Made by a program: the position numbers and the translations under genes. The notes under the pieces were generated by a model that was not told the origin of the DNA, ran no database searches, and saw only the letters and a program-made list of their open reading frames with translations. Of a DNA stretch of 47,244 nucleotides, positions 1 through 8,104 are shown piece after piece; the stretch's first letter is position 1, and the number at the start of each line of letters is the position of its first letter. Location of the stretch: positions 1 through 47,244 of IMG/VR virus record IMGVR_UViG_3300048588_000078; one strand, 5' to 3'. Origin of the DNA: a virus.

Positions 1-118
1 ACAGCCGCTCCGCTCTACGGATCGCTTTCCTCACCGCTCGCTGACTGGCGCTCTTGTTGACCCACCCGTGCCACAAGCCCTCCCATGCGTACACGGCGCG
101 TTGTTGTGAGTCCTCCAT
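1..118 (-). CDS. Partial conserved phage protein (5' end only)
   Basis: An ORF reading off the left edge starts at an ATG at 118-116 and stays open for 39 codons (begins MEDSQQRAVYAWEGLW). It lies 24 nt beyond the lysozyme stop, on the same strand and in the same frame, so it is probably the next late gene. The N-terminus is charged and Trp-rich (WEGLWHGW), followed by a Lys/Arg-rich stretch. I see no clear Shine-Dalgarno, and too little is present to assign a family. Confidence 0.5.
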   Translation of the reverse strand, partial: MEDSQQRAVYAWEGLWHGWVNKSASQRAVRKAIRRAERL

Positions 119-142
119 CAGTACGACATCGAGCAGGCGTGA

Positions 143-580
143 TTACCGCCAGATGCCCGACCGCACTTGATCCGCTAGCCGTCTCGCCCTGGCCGGCGTC
201 TGGCTCGCCCAGCGTGAGGCGAGCATCTGGTCGGCGGCGGCCGGATAGTTGCCGGCCTTGACCGCCGCCAGTGTCTGCGCGAACCCCAGCAGACCGGCGA
301 CGCCCATCTGGAAGCCCATGTTGACCAGCACACCACGGCGGACAGGATCGAGTGTCGTCGCCCACGGCAGCGCGCGGTCAATCGCCGCCTCTACCCGCTC
401 GATGTCGTGCTGGAGCAGCAGCGCAGATTCGGCCCGGCTGATACCCCCACCCTTGCGCGCATCAATCAGCCGCCCTACACCTATGGTCCAGTAGCCGAGG
501 TGATCCTGGTACGCACTCAGCCGCTCGCCCTCGTCTAGACGCAGTTGGTCCTCGATGCAGGTGATGACGCGGTTAGCCAC
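143..580 (-). CDS. Endolysin, T4-lysozyme-type muramidase (GH24)
   Basis: 145-aa cytoplasmic lysozyme that would cleave the MurNAc-GlcNAc bond of peptidoglycan at lysis. The GH24 catalytic triad is visible: E17 in DEGERLSAY, D26 in YQDHLGY and T32 in WTIGVG, spaced as in T4 lysozyme E11/D20/T26. The length suits the compact, single-domain family; there is no signal or SAR segment, so export must depend on a holin. The start is a GTG whose first base overlaps the upstream TAG (TAGTG junction), implying translational coupling to the i-spanin gene. It is the last complete gene of the lysis cassette. Confidence 0.93.
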   Translation of the reverse strand: MANRVITCIEDQLRLDEGERLSAYQDHLGYWTIGVGRLIDARKGGGISRAESALLLQHDIERVEAAIDRALPWATTLDPVRRGVLVNMGFQMGVAGLLGFAQTLAAVKAGNYPAAADQMLASRWASQTPARARRLADQVRSGIWR

Positions 581-996
581 TACTTGCTTACCTCAATCAG
601 CGCATTGCACCGGATCAGCGCGTCTCTGGCTGCTCGTAGCTCAAATCCGTAATCGCGTCGATCACTGACTGGGGCACCGGGACCATCAGTTCCGCTGGCG
701 GTTTCGGACAGACAATCGGGCGGATCACGGTACACGCTTCGAGGCTTGCGGCTATTGGCAGCAAGCAGATCAGCGCGGTATTTCTCAAGTATCGGTTTTG
801 TCGCAGCATCTCGTTTCCTCACCACTTCCGCCCCAGCGTCCTGCATCTTCCGCAGCTCGGTAGCGTGTTCGTTCTTCAGTTTCTCGATGTCGCCGCGCAT
901 CATCTTGTAGGTCACAAACGAGCCGACACCGCAGGCAAGGCTCAGGGCTGCGGCACTTAAAACCATCCGGCTCGATACACTTGGGAAGGGCCACAT
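580..996 (-). CDS. Rz: i-spanin (Rz-like inner-membrane subunit)
   Basis: 138-aa protein whose ATG at 996 overlaps the upstream stop in a TGATG junction; a longer frame to 1098 runs inside the upstream gene and is not used. An N-terminal membrane anchor (about residues 8-27, MVLSAAALSLACGVGSFVTY) is followed by a charged coiled-coil-like stretch (about 30-75, GDIEKLKNEHATELRKMQDA) and a C-terminal tail with three Cys. This is the architecture of Rz-type i-spanins, which bridge to a lipoprotein partner and fuse inner and outer membranes in the last step of lysis. The o-spanin is nested inside in another frame, which strongly supports the call. Confidence 0.85.
   Translation of the reverse strand: MWPFPSVSSRMVLSAAALSLACGVGSFVTYKMMRGDIEKLKNEHATELRKMQDAGAEVVRKRDAATKPILEKYRADLLAANSRKPRSVYRDPPDCLSETASGTDGPGAPVSDRRDYGFELRAARDALIRCNALIEVSK
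615..809 (-). CDS. Rz1: o-spanin (Rz1-like outer-membrane lipoprotein), nested in Rz
   Basis: 64-aa protein entirely embedded in the Rz gene in a different reading frame, like lambda Rz1. It has a type II signal peptide: basic n-region (MLRQNRYLRN), hydrophobic core (TALICLLPIAASL) and lipobox LEAC with the lipidated Cys at residue 26. The mature part is short and Pro-containing (CPKPPAELMVPVPQ). It is expected to be lipidated, sorted to the outer membrane and to pair with the i-spanin. ATG start at 809-807. Confidence 0.85.
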   Translation of the reverse strand: MLRQNRYLRNTALICLLPIAASLEACTVIRPIVCPKPPAELMVPVPQSVIDAITDLSYEQPETR

Positions 997-1316
997 CACT
1001 TCACCGCTGTACGCTGGCCGAGCAGCGCGTCGAGTATCGAATTGCCCATGTAACCGGCAGCGGCACCGGCGATCGCGTCGCGAATGTTGTACTCCCACAT
1101 CAGCAGGCCGACGAGCAGCGTGCCGAGGATGCTGATCGCGGTGCGGAACGGGAACTCACGGAAGTAGCCGGTGAAGCACGGGGCAGTCCTGTTTGCCTTG
1201 TCCGGCTTGTACCAGGCGTCCATCTTCAGCAGGACGTGCAGCAGCAGGCCGAGGAACATGCACAGGTAGAACATCCACAGTGACGTGGGATGCAGCACGA
1301 TGTCAGATATGTTCAT
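996..1316 (-). CDS. Small membrane protein, candidate holin
   Basis: 106-aa protein with two clear hydrophobic segments (about 10-30, SLWMFYLCMFLGLLLHVLL; and about 58-76, TAISILGTLLVGLLMW) and a Gly/Ala-rich amphipathic segment (about 80-98, DAIAGAAAGYMGN). It lies directly upstream of the spanin and lysozyme genes and overlaps Rz by one base. Position, size and topology fit a holin or other lysis membrane protein. A second holin-like candidate lies at 2050-2265, so I cannot say which one triggers lysis. Confidence 0.55.
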   Translation of the reverse strand: MNISDIVLHPTSLWMFYLCMFLGLLLHVLLKMDAWYKPDKANRTAPCFTGYFREFPFRTAISILGTLLVGLLMWEYNIRDAIAGAAAGYMGNSILDALLGQRTAVK

Positions 1317-1479
1317 TCGCTTTCCTCGCCTTTCTCTGCTCGCTCAGCTTGGCTGTCGCCAAAGTCGCGCCCTTTCTGCGTAGCTTGTTGTTGACCCTCA
1401 ACACATCAGGCACCCGCTTACCGGTCAGATCCTCCCAGCGGAACCACCACCGGGGAACGAAGTGGTCAGGACGGGCCAC
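1303..1479 (-). CDS. Small basic protein of the lysis region
   Basis: 58-aa ORF filling the space between the exported Fn3 protein and the candidate holin. The likely start is GTG at 1479; the stop TGA (1305-1303) overlaps the next gene by 14 nt. The protein begins MARPDHFVPRWWFRWEDLTG and ends in a strongly basic, helix-prone tail (LRRKGATLATAKLSEQRKAR). Support is the tight packing (8 nt from the upstream stop), even composition and the absence of any other use for this stretch. No family is recognised and the Shine-Dalgarno is weak. Confidence 0.6.
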   Translation of the reverse strand: MARPDHFVPRWWFRWEDLTGKRVPDVLRVNNKLRRKGATLATAKLSEQRKARKANEHI

Positions 1480-1487
1480 GGATGCAG

Positions 1488-2048
1488 TTAGTGCCCACAG
1501 ATCGCAATGACCCCTTCAGACAGGCCGAAGCCATACACCTCGGTCAGCCCAGGTATTGCCAGACATGGCGCGCCGTAGCGTGCCGACCCGCCCGTTTCGT
1601 ATGGCAGGAAGATCCGTCCGTTCGGCATGACTCGAACCTTAAACGCCCCGCCCCAAATCACACGCAGGACTTGCGGCGGTTCAGGCGGATTGGTCAGGCG
1701 GACATAGCTAAATACGTTTGACGAATCAGACCGCAGACCGCCCTTGTCCACCGTGAACAGCCGCGTACATATCGTGCCGTATGGCAGCGCCTGCTCGAAT
1801 ACCGTCGCCGGTGCAGGTGCCTGTGCGCTGCCGAGCATGTCGCCGAACGCCAGACCGTTGCAGGTGCCCCACTGGATGTCGGTGTAGTCGAGCTGGCTGG
1901 CGGGCAATGGCGAACCGTCCACGCGCTTCGTCGGGTGCGTCCACGTGATCGTCGCCGCACTGGCGCACATCGAGACGCCGAGCAGGGCCACGACCAGCAT
2001 GAGAATGACGAGGAATACAGGTGATAACTTTGTATTGCGAGTTCTCAT
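1488..2048 (-). CDS. Exported protein with fibronectin type III-like domain
   Basis: I choose the ATG at 2048, one base after the upstream stop, rather than the in-frame TTG/ATG at 2072/2069. It gives a clean Sec signal peptide: MRTRNTKL, then a long hydrophobic core (SPVFLVILMLVVALLGVSMC) and a probable cleavage after ASA (SMCASA/ATITW). The mature part (about residues 30-125) looks like one Fn3/Ig-like beta-sandwich (ATITWTHPT ... VFSYVRLTNPPEPPQV), then a Cys-containing tail. Fn3 domains occur in many phage surface proteins, but a signal peptide points to the periplasm or envelope of the host. It lies in the lysis cassette; the function is unknown. Confidence 0.7.
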   Translation of the reverse strand: MRTRNTKLSPVFLVILMLVVALLGVSMCASAATITWTHPTKRVDGSPLPASQLDYTDIQWGTCNGLAFGDMLGSAQAPAPATVFEQALPYGTICTRLFTVDKGGLRSDSSNVFSYVRLTNPPEPPQVLRVIWGGAFKVRVMPNGRIFLPYETGGSARYGAPCLAIPGLTEVYGFGLSEGVIAICGH

Positions 2049-2049
2049 A

Positions 2050-2265
2050 TCAGTGCCCCGTTTTGCCATCAACCACTTGAGTCCAGACCAGTTGCAGGAA
2101 AGCCCACACCGCCGTAATCACGAACATGACGCCGCCGGCGAAACCCTTGTACTTGTTCATCGTGTCATTCAGCTTTGTCACCTGCGCTTTCAGCGATTCG
2201 ATGTCGTGCTTCAACTCATCAACTTTTTGCTCGATGTCAGCCAGCTCGCTCATATCACTCGCCAT
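2050..2265 (-). CDS. Coiled-coil/one-TM protein, XhlA-like holin-associated candidate
   Basis: 71-aa protein with an N-terminal heptad-rich coiled coil (about residues 5-40, ELADIEQKVDELKHDIESL) and a single C-terminal transmembrane segment (about 43-63, FAGGVMFVITAVWAFLQLVW). This helix-then-TM plan is that of XhlA-type haemolysin/holin-associated proteins and some phage holins. ATG at 2265 is used; an in-frame ATG four codons later is possible. It lies between the conserved 114-aa protein and the exported Fn3 protein, upstream of the lysozyme. Confidence 0.6.
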   Translation of the reverse strand: MASDMSELADIEQKVDELKHDIESLKAQVTKLNDTMNKYKGFAGGVMFVITAVWAFLQLVWTQVVDGKTGH

Positions 2266-2298
2266 CAGCCCGCCCTGTTGTTGCTCTTACGATCGTCA

Positions 2299-2643
2299 TT
2301 ACTGCAGCACCATCAGCAGGATCGCTGCGGTCGCGACCATGCGCACGCGCCAACTGCAATCGACGGTTCCCCACAGCGCCGGGCCAGCGGATCGCCCGTG
2401 GCCGTCCTCGAAATGGTTTAGCAAGCGGTCAAAGAAGTTGGCGACCCGGTACTTCTCGCGGTTGTCGTAGAACCAGCGCGACCAGGACACGACCGCACCG
2501 CCGCAGATCGTGTGGCTGCCATAGTCGAATGTGTACAAAAGCCACCAGCGCAGCGAGTCAGCCGACCAGCCAGCCTGGAACGTCAGCTCGCCGAATCGGC
2601 GGAAGCCTGTGATAAAGGCGCGAATGTTGGTGAAGTAGGTCAT
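2299..2643 (-). CDS. Conserved hypothetical protein with C-terminal membrane segment
   Basis: 114-aa protein, ATG at 2643 overlapping the stop of the lectin-like gene by 4 nt (ATGA), so probably translationally coupled to it. It is rich in Trp and aromatics (WWLLYTFDYGSHTICGGAVV, WSRWFYDNREKYRVANFFDR) and ends in a hydrophobic stretch (about 101-114, MVATAAILLMVLQ) that could be a C-terminal membrane anchor. The conserved look of the central part suggests a real family of T7-like phages, but I do not know its function. Its place between the receptor-binding and lysis genes fits either role. Confidence 0.6.
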   Translation of the reverse strand: MTYFTNIRAFITGFRRFGELTFQAGWSADSLRWWLLYTFDYGSHTICGGAVVSWSRWFYDNREKYRVANFFDRLLNHFEDGHGRSAGPALWGTVDCSWRVRMVATAAILLMVLQ

Positions 2644-4151
2644 GCCACCTCAACCTCAATGCCATCAGAAGCCGTGCCATCAGCGCCCACCACGAACAGG
2701 TACGCAGTCCCGGTCGGGATAGCACCCTTCTGGCACAGCGCGGTTATGCTGGTATCAGACCACGCGGTAGACGGCTGGACTTCGCGGCGTGTGCAGCTCG
2801 CGTATACGGGGTTGTCGCCGAGTTCCAGCCGCTGCCGGGTGGTGTCAACGTAGACGCTGCTGAGTTGTATGTCAGACCACGCGAGGTTCGACGGCCCCCC
2901 GACAAATTCTTCCGTCGCGCAATAGGAACCGATCCACAGATTCTGCCAATAGTCAGAGTCCGTGCGGGTGGTAGCTGTGTTGCGCGGCGCGAGTATGCTG
3001 CTGTTGATACTGGGCGTCCCAGACCGATGCAGCCCACAGTGCATCGCGCCGTTCGCGGTATTAGGTGCCGACTGTTTCAGCCACACCTCCCAGCGAACCC
3101 ATTCGCTGTCAAGTTCTTCTACCGTAGTCGGGTCTGACCACCCTGACATTGAGTCTCCGCCGGAATAGTTCCAGCGCAGCCCGCCGTCACCATCCGGGTT
3201 CCCCATGCCGACGTAGGCGAACGGGACCAAGTAATCAACATCAAACAGGTCGAACGGCTTCGTGTTGCGTGAATGAGCCTGAGTGCCGCTGTTTGCGAAC
3301 GACGTATCTACCTTCCTCCACCAGAAGGTAAGGTAAATCTCATCTCCAGTGTTCGGCCTAGCGTGGTCAACCTCAAGCGTGCATTTGTAAGAATCCCCAC
3401 TTGATGACCCGAACTTCAGCAGGCAATTCCGTGTCGAGTTTGCCCGCAGATTGGTTGCTGCGTACCGGGGGTACTCATGCCCATCGCTCACAACCCCCCA
3501 AGTCCACGCACCGCTGTCTTTACTGGTAAGAGTTGGGCCTTGCCCGTCTACTTGGTTCCCCGCCGTCCCGCTCTCAAAGTTGTCATACACCAGCGGCTTT
3601 GCTGCCCGCGTACCGAAGCTCAGGCCAGTGCCAGCCGTGGTGATCGTGAACTCTGAGCCGTGGGTCAGGTTGATACCCGCCGGATCTGCAATAGTCGTAG
3701 ACGAGAACGTCGCTGAGACAGACCCAGACGTGAACGTGATCGTGCCGCTGACCGTCTGCGAATAGCCGGTGCCTGCGGTGTGGCGAAGCTGTAGCGTGTC
3801 CCCGTCAACGCACGAGCCGCTGCCGGTCGTCACCCAAGTGCCAGCATTCTTCCGCCACTCGCACGAGCCATCAGTGCCCGAGAACGTGAACGCTGACGCA
3901 GCGGTAATCCCCGTGATTGTGGCGGCATCAGATGTCTGCGTTCCGGCGCCGAGCGCAAGCCCTGTCGGGTTCGTGCCGAAGCTGAATGCATCCGGCGTCG
4001 TGTCAGGACTCCCGCCCCCCGGATCAGGGTACGTCCCAGCAGGGCTGTGACTGAGCAGCACGGTATTCCCAGACGTGTTCACCGGGAAGCCGTGCGAAGT
4101 CAGCAGCGCATTGGGGCTGGCGTATTGCGAGTCTAGGATGGTGTTGGACAT
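2640..4151 (-). CDS. Receptor-binding/tail protein with lectin-like C-terminus
   Basis: 503-aa Gly/Ser/Thr-rich protein. Residues about 50-160 form an Ig-like/BACON-like beta module (DAFSFGTNPTGLALGAGTQ ... GTITFTSGSVSATFSSTT) of a type seen in bacterial and phage surface proteins. Residues about 185-450 look like a concanavalin-like jelly-roll (DNFESGTAG, then WWRKV, WVRWEVWLKQ and LWIGSY strands), as in carbohydrate-binding or lyase domains. A short Cys-containing domain ends the protein. There is no T7 fibre docking domain, so it must attach through another spike or act free. It lies in the receptor-binding array. Fold assignments are by eye. Confidence 0.6.
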   Translation of the reverse strand: MSNTILDSQYASPNALLTSHGFPVNTSGNTVLLSHSPAGTYPDPGGGSPDTTPDAFSFGTNPTGLALGAGTQTSDAATITGITAASAFTFSGTDGSCEWRKNAGTWVTTGSGSCVDGDTLQLRHTAGTGYSQTVSGTITFTSGSVSATFSSTTIADPAGINLTHGSEFTITTAGTGLSFGTRAAKPLVYDNFESGTAGNQVDGQGPTLTSKDSGAWTWGVVSDGHEYPRYAATNLRANSTRNCLLKFGSSSGDSYKCTLEVDHARPNTGDEIYLTFWWRKVDTSFANSGTQAHSRNTKPFDLFDVDYLVPFAYVGMGNPDGDGGLRWNYSGGDSMSGWSDPTTVEELDSEWVRWEVWLKQSAPNTANGAMHCGLHRSGTPSINSSILAPRNTATTRTDSDYWQNLWIGSYCATEEFVGGPSNLAWSDIQLSSVYVDTTRQRLELGDNPVYASCTRREVQPSTAWSDTSITALCQKGAIPTGTAYLFVVGADGTASDGIEVEVA

Positions 4152-4414
4152 TACGGGGCTTCGATCACGCCAGCTTCATAGAACAGGGCCGTGCCGCCAC
4201 CAGCACCCGCCGTGGTGCAGACGGTGCAGAGGTTGCCACCTGGAAGCGGGTCTGTATATTCCATGCGCTCGCCAACAACGAAGGTCTTTCCAGAGTCCGC
4301 AATCAACGCCGCAGCAGCAGACCGCGTGACCCACCAGACAGGCGGCTTGCTACCGCTTGGCACATACTCTTGTGCCTGCGGAAACCCTGCGACCAGATCC
4401 TCGATATTCGCCAT
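4151..4414 (-). CDS. Small tail-region protein of unknown function
   Basis: 87-aa protein (MANIEDLVAGFPQAQEYVPS), ATG at 4414. Its stop overlaps the next start by one base, and it begins three bases after the beta-helix gene ends. The sequence is compact and beta-rich with two Cys (GGNLCTVCTTAG). Being sandwiched between two receptor-binding genes suggests a virion accessory, adaptor or chaperone role, but nothing in the sequence proves it. No family recognised. Confidence 0.55.
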   Translation of the reverse strand: MANIEDLVAGFPQAQEYVPSGSKPPVWWVTRSAAAALIADSGKTFVVGERMEYTDPLPGGNLCTVCTTAGAGGGTALFYEAGVIEAP

Positions 4415-4417
4415 CGT

Positions 4418-5989
4418 TTATGTCTCCACGCTACGTTTGCCGGTGACCTCTATCGTCACAACGGCGCTCGCCCCCAGCCTGTTTCTCACCACCATCTGCT
4501 GGTACATCGGGCTTGCGCCGTTGCAAAACACGCACAGGTTGGCGTCAATGTCTGTCGATGCGGTGTTGGTCGAGCCGCTGGCCTTCACGACACCGTTTGT
4601 CAGCCCGGTTATTGGTGAGATGTACCATATGCCGTATTCGAGGATGTTCGATCCCGCGATTGTCGCGATGACCTTTACCTCAGCGTGGACCCATGAATTG
4701 ATGTCTGAGTTGCAAGGGATAAGAGTGGCGCTGCCGTCCCCGGTAGCGCCATTAGACACACCATCAGCCAGCGTGCCAGACCAGTACCACTTGTGTGCCG
4801 ACATCTCGCGGCTTGGGCGCTCGTTGTAGGTCGATGCCGTTGTCCGCTTGACCCATGTCGCATTGGTTGGCAGCACCTGCCCCTGCCAGTGCGGGGCGGC
4901 TTCTGCGAGATACAGGTTAGAGTCAGTGATAATCGCACTCGTTGATGCCGTGCTGCTCGTGGATACGCCCTTCCATGTGACGCTGCGAGCGGTGCCAACG
5001 TCCATGACTGTGCGCGGCGACGGGTGCTTGGCTAGGATGCTGGTCCATACCTGATCGATGACATTCCGCGTATAGACGCCCTCGCGACCAACATCGAACT
5101 CGCAGTTCGTCATCGTCAGGTTGTAGAGCGGATATGTCGCGTGCATGTTCACATACACGCTATACCCAGTTGCGCTTGTGCCCTGCTCGCTGCGCATATT
5201 GGCAATGGATAGGTTCGTTGGCGCTGCGTAAGGCGCAACGGTCTGATTCCAGTACAACCCATGTACTCCGCCGACCCATGCCTGATAGCCGTCGAATTCA
5301 AGCTGACTACAATGCACCCCGTCCTCAACCAGTACGGCCGCGCTGACCAGTGTTGACGGTGTGCCTACGACGCTCAGATAGCAGTCGCTAAAGTGGAAGT
5401 GATCCGCTGACAGCCAGCCATCTGTAAGGTCGGGGTTCTTGCCTATGTATATCGGCACACAGGCGGTTATGTGTAGGCCGGTAGCCGAACAACTCTCTCG
5501 GCCCTGCGTGTGCAGCCCGACAGCGTTCTTTGCGGTGCCGGTGTATCCGTAGATATTTACATCCCGCAGCACCGTCTGCCCACAGTCAACCAGCTTCACG
5601 CCCGTCTTGTGGTAGCTGGTATCGTCAGTGCGGAAGGTCAGCCGTTCAATCGTCACACCGCTGTAGTTATCATTCGCAATCGCCCCGCCCGCCAAGCGGT
5701 CTACAGTAAACCCTACCTGATTATCCGCAGTTGGCACGAATGTCAAACGCGAAGCGATTTTGCTCTCGCCATACAGACGCAAGCCGCCCGTGTAGGTCGC
5801 AGGTACGGTCAGCGCGTTGTGGCTGAAGCCCCCCGAAGGGACGTAAACCGCGCCACCGTAATACTGTAACCCTGCGGCTATGGCAGCGTTGATTGCGGTT
5901 GTGTTGGTTGCCGCTGATGCGGAAGGGCTGGCCCCGAAGTCTACGATGTTAGCCCCGATAACGTGATCTGCTATCGCTTTCAGTCTCAT
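4418..5989 (-). CDS. Beta-helix tailspike (pectate-lyase-like fold)
   Basis: 523-aa protein. The start (IVDFGASPSASAATNTTAIN) has the 'DFGA... AINAAI' pattern that opens many right-handed beta-helix tailspikes, followed by GGAVYVPSGGF and rungs such as NYSGVTIERLTFR and TVLRDVNIYGYTG. The last ~180 residues are beta-rich without rungs, probably a trimerisation or receptor module. It would bind or cleave host surface polysaccharide. It lacks a T7-fibre N-terminal anchor, unlike the 803-aa fibre in the same array. ATG start; the 64 nt upstream hold no gene. Confidence 0.75.
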   Translation of the reverse strand: MRLKAIADHVIGANIVDFGASPSASAATNTTAINAAIAAGLQYYGGAVYVPSGGFSHNALTVPATYTGGLRLYGESKIASRLTFVPTADNQVGFTVDRLAGGAIANDNYSGVTIERLTFRTDDTSYHKTGVKLVDCGQTVLRDVNIYGYTGTAKNAVGLHTQGRESCSATGLHITACVPIYIGKNPDLTDGWLSADHFHFSDCYLSVVGTPSTLVSAAVLVEDGVHCSQLEFDGYQAWVGGVHGLYWNQTVAPYAAPTNLSIANMRSEQGTSATGYSVYVNMHATYPLYNLTMTNCEFDVGREGVYTRNVIDQVWTSILAKHPSPRTVMDVGTARSVTWKGVSTSSTASTSAIITDSNLYLAEAAPHWQGQVLPTNATWVKRTTASTYNERPSREMSAHKWYWSGTLADGVSNGATGDGSATLIPCNSDINSWVHAEVKVIATIAGSNILEYGIWYISPITGLTNGVVKASGSTNTASTDIDANLCVFCNGASPMYQQMVVRNRLGASAVVTIEVTGKRSVET

Positions 5990-6053
5990 GTCAAACCCTC
6001 AAAAACAGTGGAGACGGGCGCGTCATACCTCAACCGCCCCAAGCCATTGCCGA

Positions 6054-6425
6054 TCATGGCTCAAAGTTCCACAAGGCCGAGTCGTTGGTAATCACCCACG
6101 CGCCGGCACGGATGTACTTGAACGTCAGCACCCCGGCAGCAGTTAATTCAACGTACTTGTCAGCCGTGCCGCCGTTGACCGTATGACCCGATCCAGGCTT
6201 GAACCGGAAGGCGTAGTTAGCAACACGCTCAAGGGTGTAAATGTCGTCGATAACCGGACTGGCAGGGGCGGTCAGCATCACGGTGACGGTTGCGCCGATG
6301 TTCGTGCAGTGCTTGCCAGACTCCGCCGTGGTCAGCGTGTCACTGGCCGTGAAGTTCTCAGTGACACCGAAGCTATCACCGGGATCAACCCTGCCGTATA
6401 TGCCCGTGTTCATTGCGTTTGTCAT
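6054..6425 (-). CDS. Small beta-rich virion-associated protein
   Basis: 123-aa protein starting MTNAMNTGIYGRVDPG. The pattern GKHCTNIGATVTVMLTAP ... YTLERVANYAFRFKPGSG ... HTVNG resembles the short beta-prism repeat module that sits in phage tail proteins near fibres ('...G..y.ltn.gatv..tLP'). It lies between two beta-helix spikes and is probably a structural accessory or spike adaptor; family not identified. ATG start, 13 nt after the upstream gene. Confidence 0.55.
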   Translation of the reverse strand: MTNAMNTGIYGRVDPGDSFGVTENFTASDTLTTAESGKHCTNIGATVTVMLTAPASPVIDDIYTLERVANYAFRFKPGSGHTVNGGTADKYVELTAAGVLTFKYIRAGAWVITNDSALWNFEP

Positions 6426-6438
6426 GCTATGTCGATCC

Positions 6439-8073
6439 TCAATTTGCTACATCCGCGGCTGACCGGGTTGCCTCCACCCAGTTCGTGCCGTTGTACTCAA
6501 AGTCAATACTGCGGCTGTAGCCGTTTGCTGGGCTGGTCCACGCAGCGCCCAGCTTGAATGCTGTATCCCATGTAACTGCCCCCAGCGCCCCGCCGCTCGT
6601 GTTCTTGATGCGTATGCGGATCTGCTGGCCAGATGTGGGATTGGTTGGATTGGCAACCGTAAATATGGCGTTGTTTGTCGCCACAATCAGGAAGGTGCTA
6701 CCAGCAGCCGCGTCGATGTCGATAGAGGCGTCGTAGTTCGGTGCGACAAGAGGCGTCACAACCGCAACACCGGGTTTCATCGACCCATTACCTACCGAGA
6801 CAGTCGTGCAGCCGCTTTCCACAACATCCGAAATACTGCACCGCGTAGCCGTGCCGACGTTGTAGGCATTGCGTCCCGTGCTGTTGCCGACCACCCGCAG
6901 CCCGTTGATGTGCAGGTTCTCATAGGTACCGCTGGAATCAGTAACGACGGCGCTGTAGGTTCCAGACGATGATTTGCTGAAGTCGAACACGCGAATGGCA
7001 GAGACATACATATCGCGGAATGTGGCCCCGGCAGCAGCGATGAACGTAATTGCGCCGAGCTGCAAATCACTAAACTCGATGTCATCAATTCGGATATGGT
7101 CATAGACCGCTGTATTGGATGCGGTGATGTTGATAGCCGCACCGTTCAGGCTGGTTGTTGACCGCTGGTTTCTGATCGTGTTTCCGACAATGCGCAGTTT
7201 TGGCAACCGAATGCTGCCAGTGATCGAAACGAAAATAGGCAGTGCGTTCGCTTCACACTGGTTGTCCTCAATGGCCCACAGCCCAAGCGTGCCGGAATCC
7301 CCCGCTATCTCCGTAACCATCTTCACCGCGCACAGTGACTCCGTAGCGCCAGTATTTTTCAGCCGGTTATTACGCACATAGTTATTGAAGTTGCGGATCA
7401 GGTAGAGGTTGTGGTCTCCCATGTCCTGATTGTCGATCTCGTTATCCTCTGCGGTCGCTTGACGACACCCGGACAAGAACGACGACCCCATGCTCGATCC
7501 GCCACTGGCAGCCCCTGACGTGCGCAGCGTGCAGCCCTTGATTACGCCATGGGCAATGTTGAACGCATTCCCACTTGCGCCACGGCCGTCAGCGAACACA
7601 GGGAAGTTGAAGTCCAGAATGGAGCATCGCTCAACGATCACGCTGACGCCGGTATTGGTTGTGATGTCTGCGCGTATACCGCACGCCGCCAAATAGGTCG
7701 TCGGAGGGGTCTGCGTCGATATGGTCAGGTCGTAGGCATACAACGAATTGCTGGTCTGAAAGCAATCAACACCTGACCCATTGGTGGTAAGTACCACTCT
7801 GCTGCTGCTCAGATGCTCCCCTTGCAGCACCACTGGTTTTGTGAACACCGTTTCAGCGGCCACAATGTAGTCGTCTGTGCTACCCGGTACGAATATGGTC
7901 CCGCCCGTAGTGGGGAGCGAGTCATGGGCTTTCTGGAAACACAGCGGGTCACTTGGGCCGCCATACCGCCGCACATCCCCAGCAGGGTAACTTGTATCAG
8001 TCGGCGTAACGCCCGCAGCTATCTCGGCAGCGGTGCGCTTGTAGATTCGTGAGATGTCTCTAGCTCTGGTCAT
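6439..8073 (-). CDS. Beta-helix tailspike sharing a docking motif with the T7-type fibre
   Basis: 544-aa protein. Residues 13-37 (RTAAEIAAGVTPTDTSY then PAGDVRRYG) repeat almost exactly the linker found at about residue 332 of the 803-aa fibre, where it joins the particle-binding part to the beta-helix. Here it sits at the extreme N-terminus, so the protein is like the fibre's distal half without the particle anchor. The rest is right-handed beta-helix (TGGTIFVPGSTDDYIV, VIVERCSILDFNFPV) with a C-terminal beta module (about 445-535, DASIDIDAAAGSTFLIVATN) typical of spike tips. Probably a second receptor-binding spike. Confidence 0.78.
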   Translation of the reverse strand: MTRARDISRIYKRTAAEIAAGVTPTDTSYPAGDVRRYGGPSDPLCFQKAHDSLPTTGGTIFVPGSTDDYIVAAETVFTKPVVLQGEHLSSSRVVLTTNGSGVDCFQTSNSLYAYDLTISTQTPPTTYLAACGIRADITTNTGVSVIVERCSILDFNFPVFADGRGASGNAFNIAHGVIKGCTLRTSGAASGGSSMGSSFLSGCRQATAEDNEIDNQDMGDHNLYLIRNFNNYVRNNRLKNTGATESLCAVKMVTEIAGDSGTLGLWAIEDNQCEANALPIFVSITGSIRLPKLRIVGNTIRNQRSTTSLNGAAINITASNTAVYDHIRIDDIEFSDLQLGAITFIAAAGATFRDMYVSAIRVFDFSKSSSGTYSAVVTDSSGTYENLHINGLRVVGNSTGRNAYNVGTATRCSISDVVESGCTTVSVGNGSMKPGVAVVTPLVAPNYDASIDIDAAAGSTFLIVATNNAIFTVANPTNPTSGQQIRIRIKNTSGGALGAVTWDTAFKLGAAWTSPANGYSRSIDFEYNGTNWVEATRSAADVAN

Positions 8074-8104
8074 TTAGTTGGCGCTCCTGCTGACTTCGTG
8101 CGGG

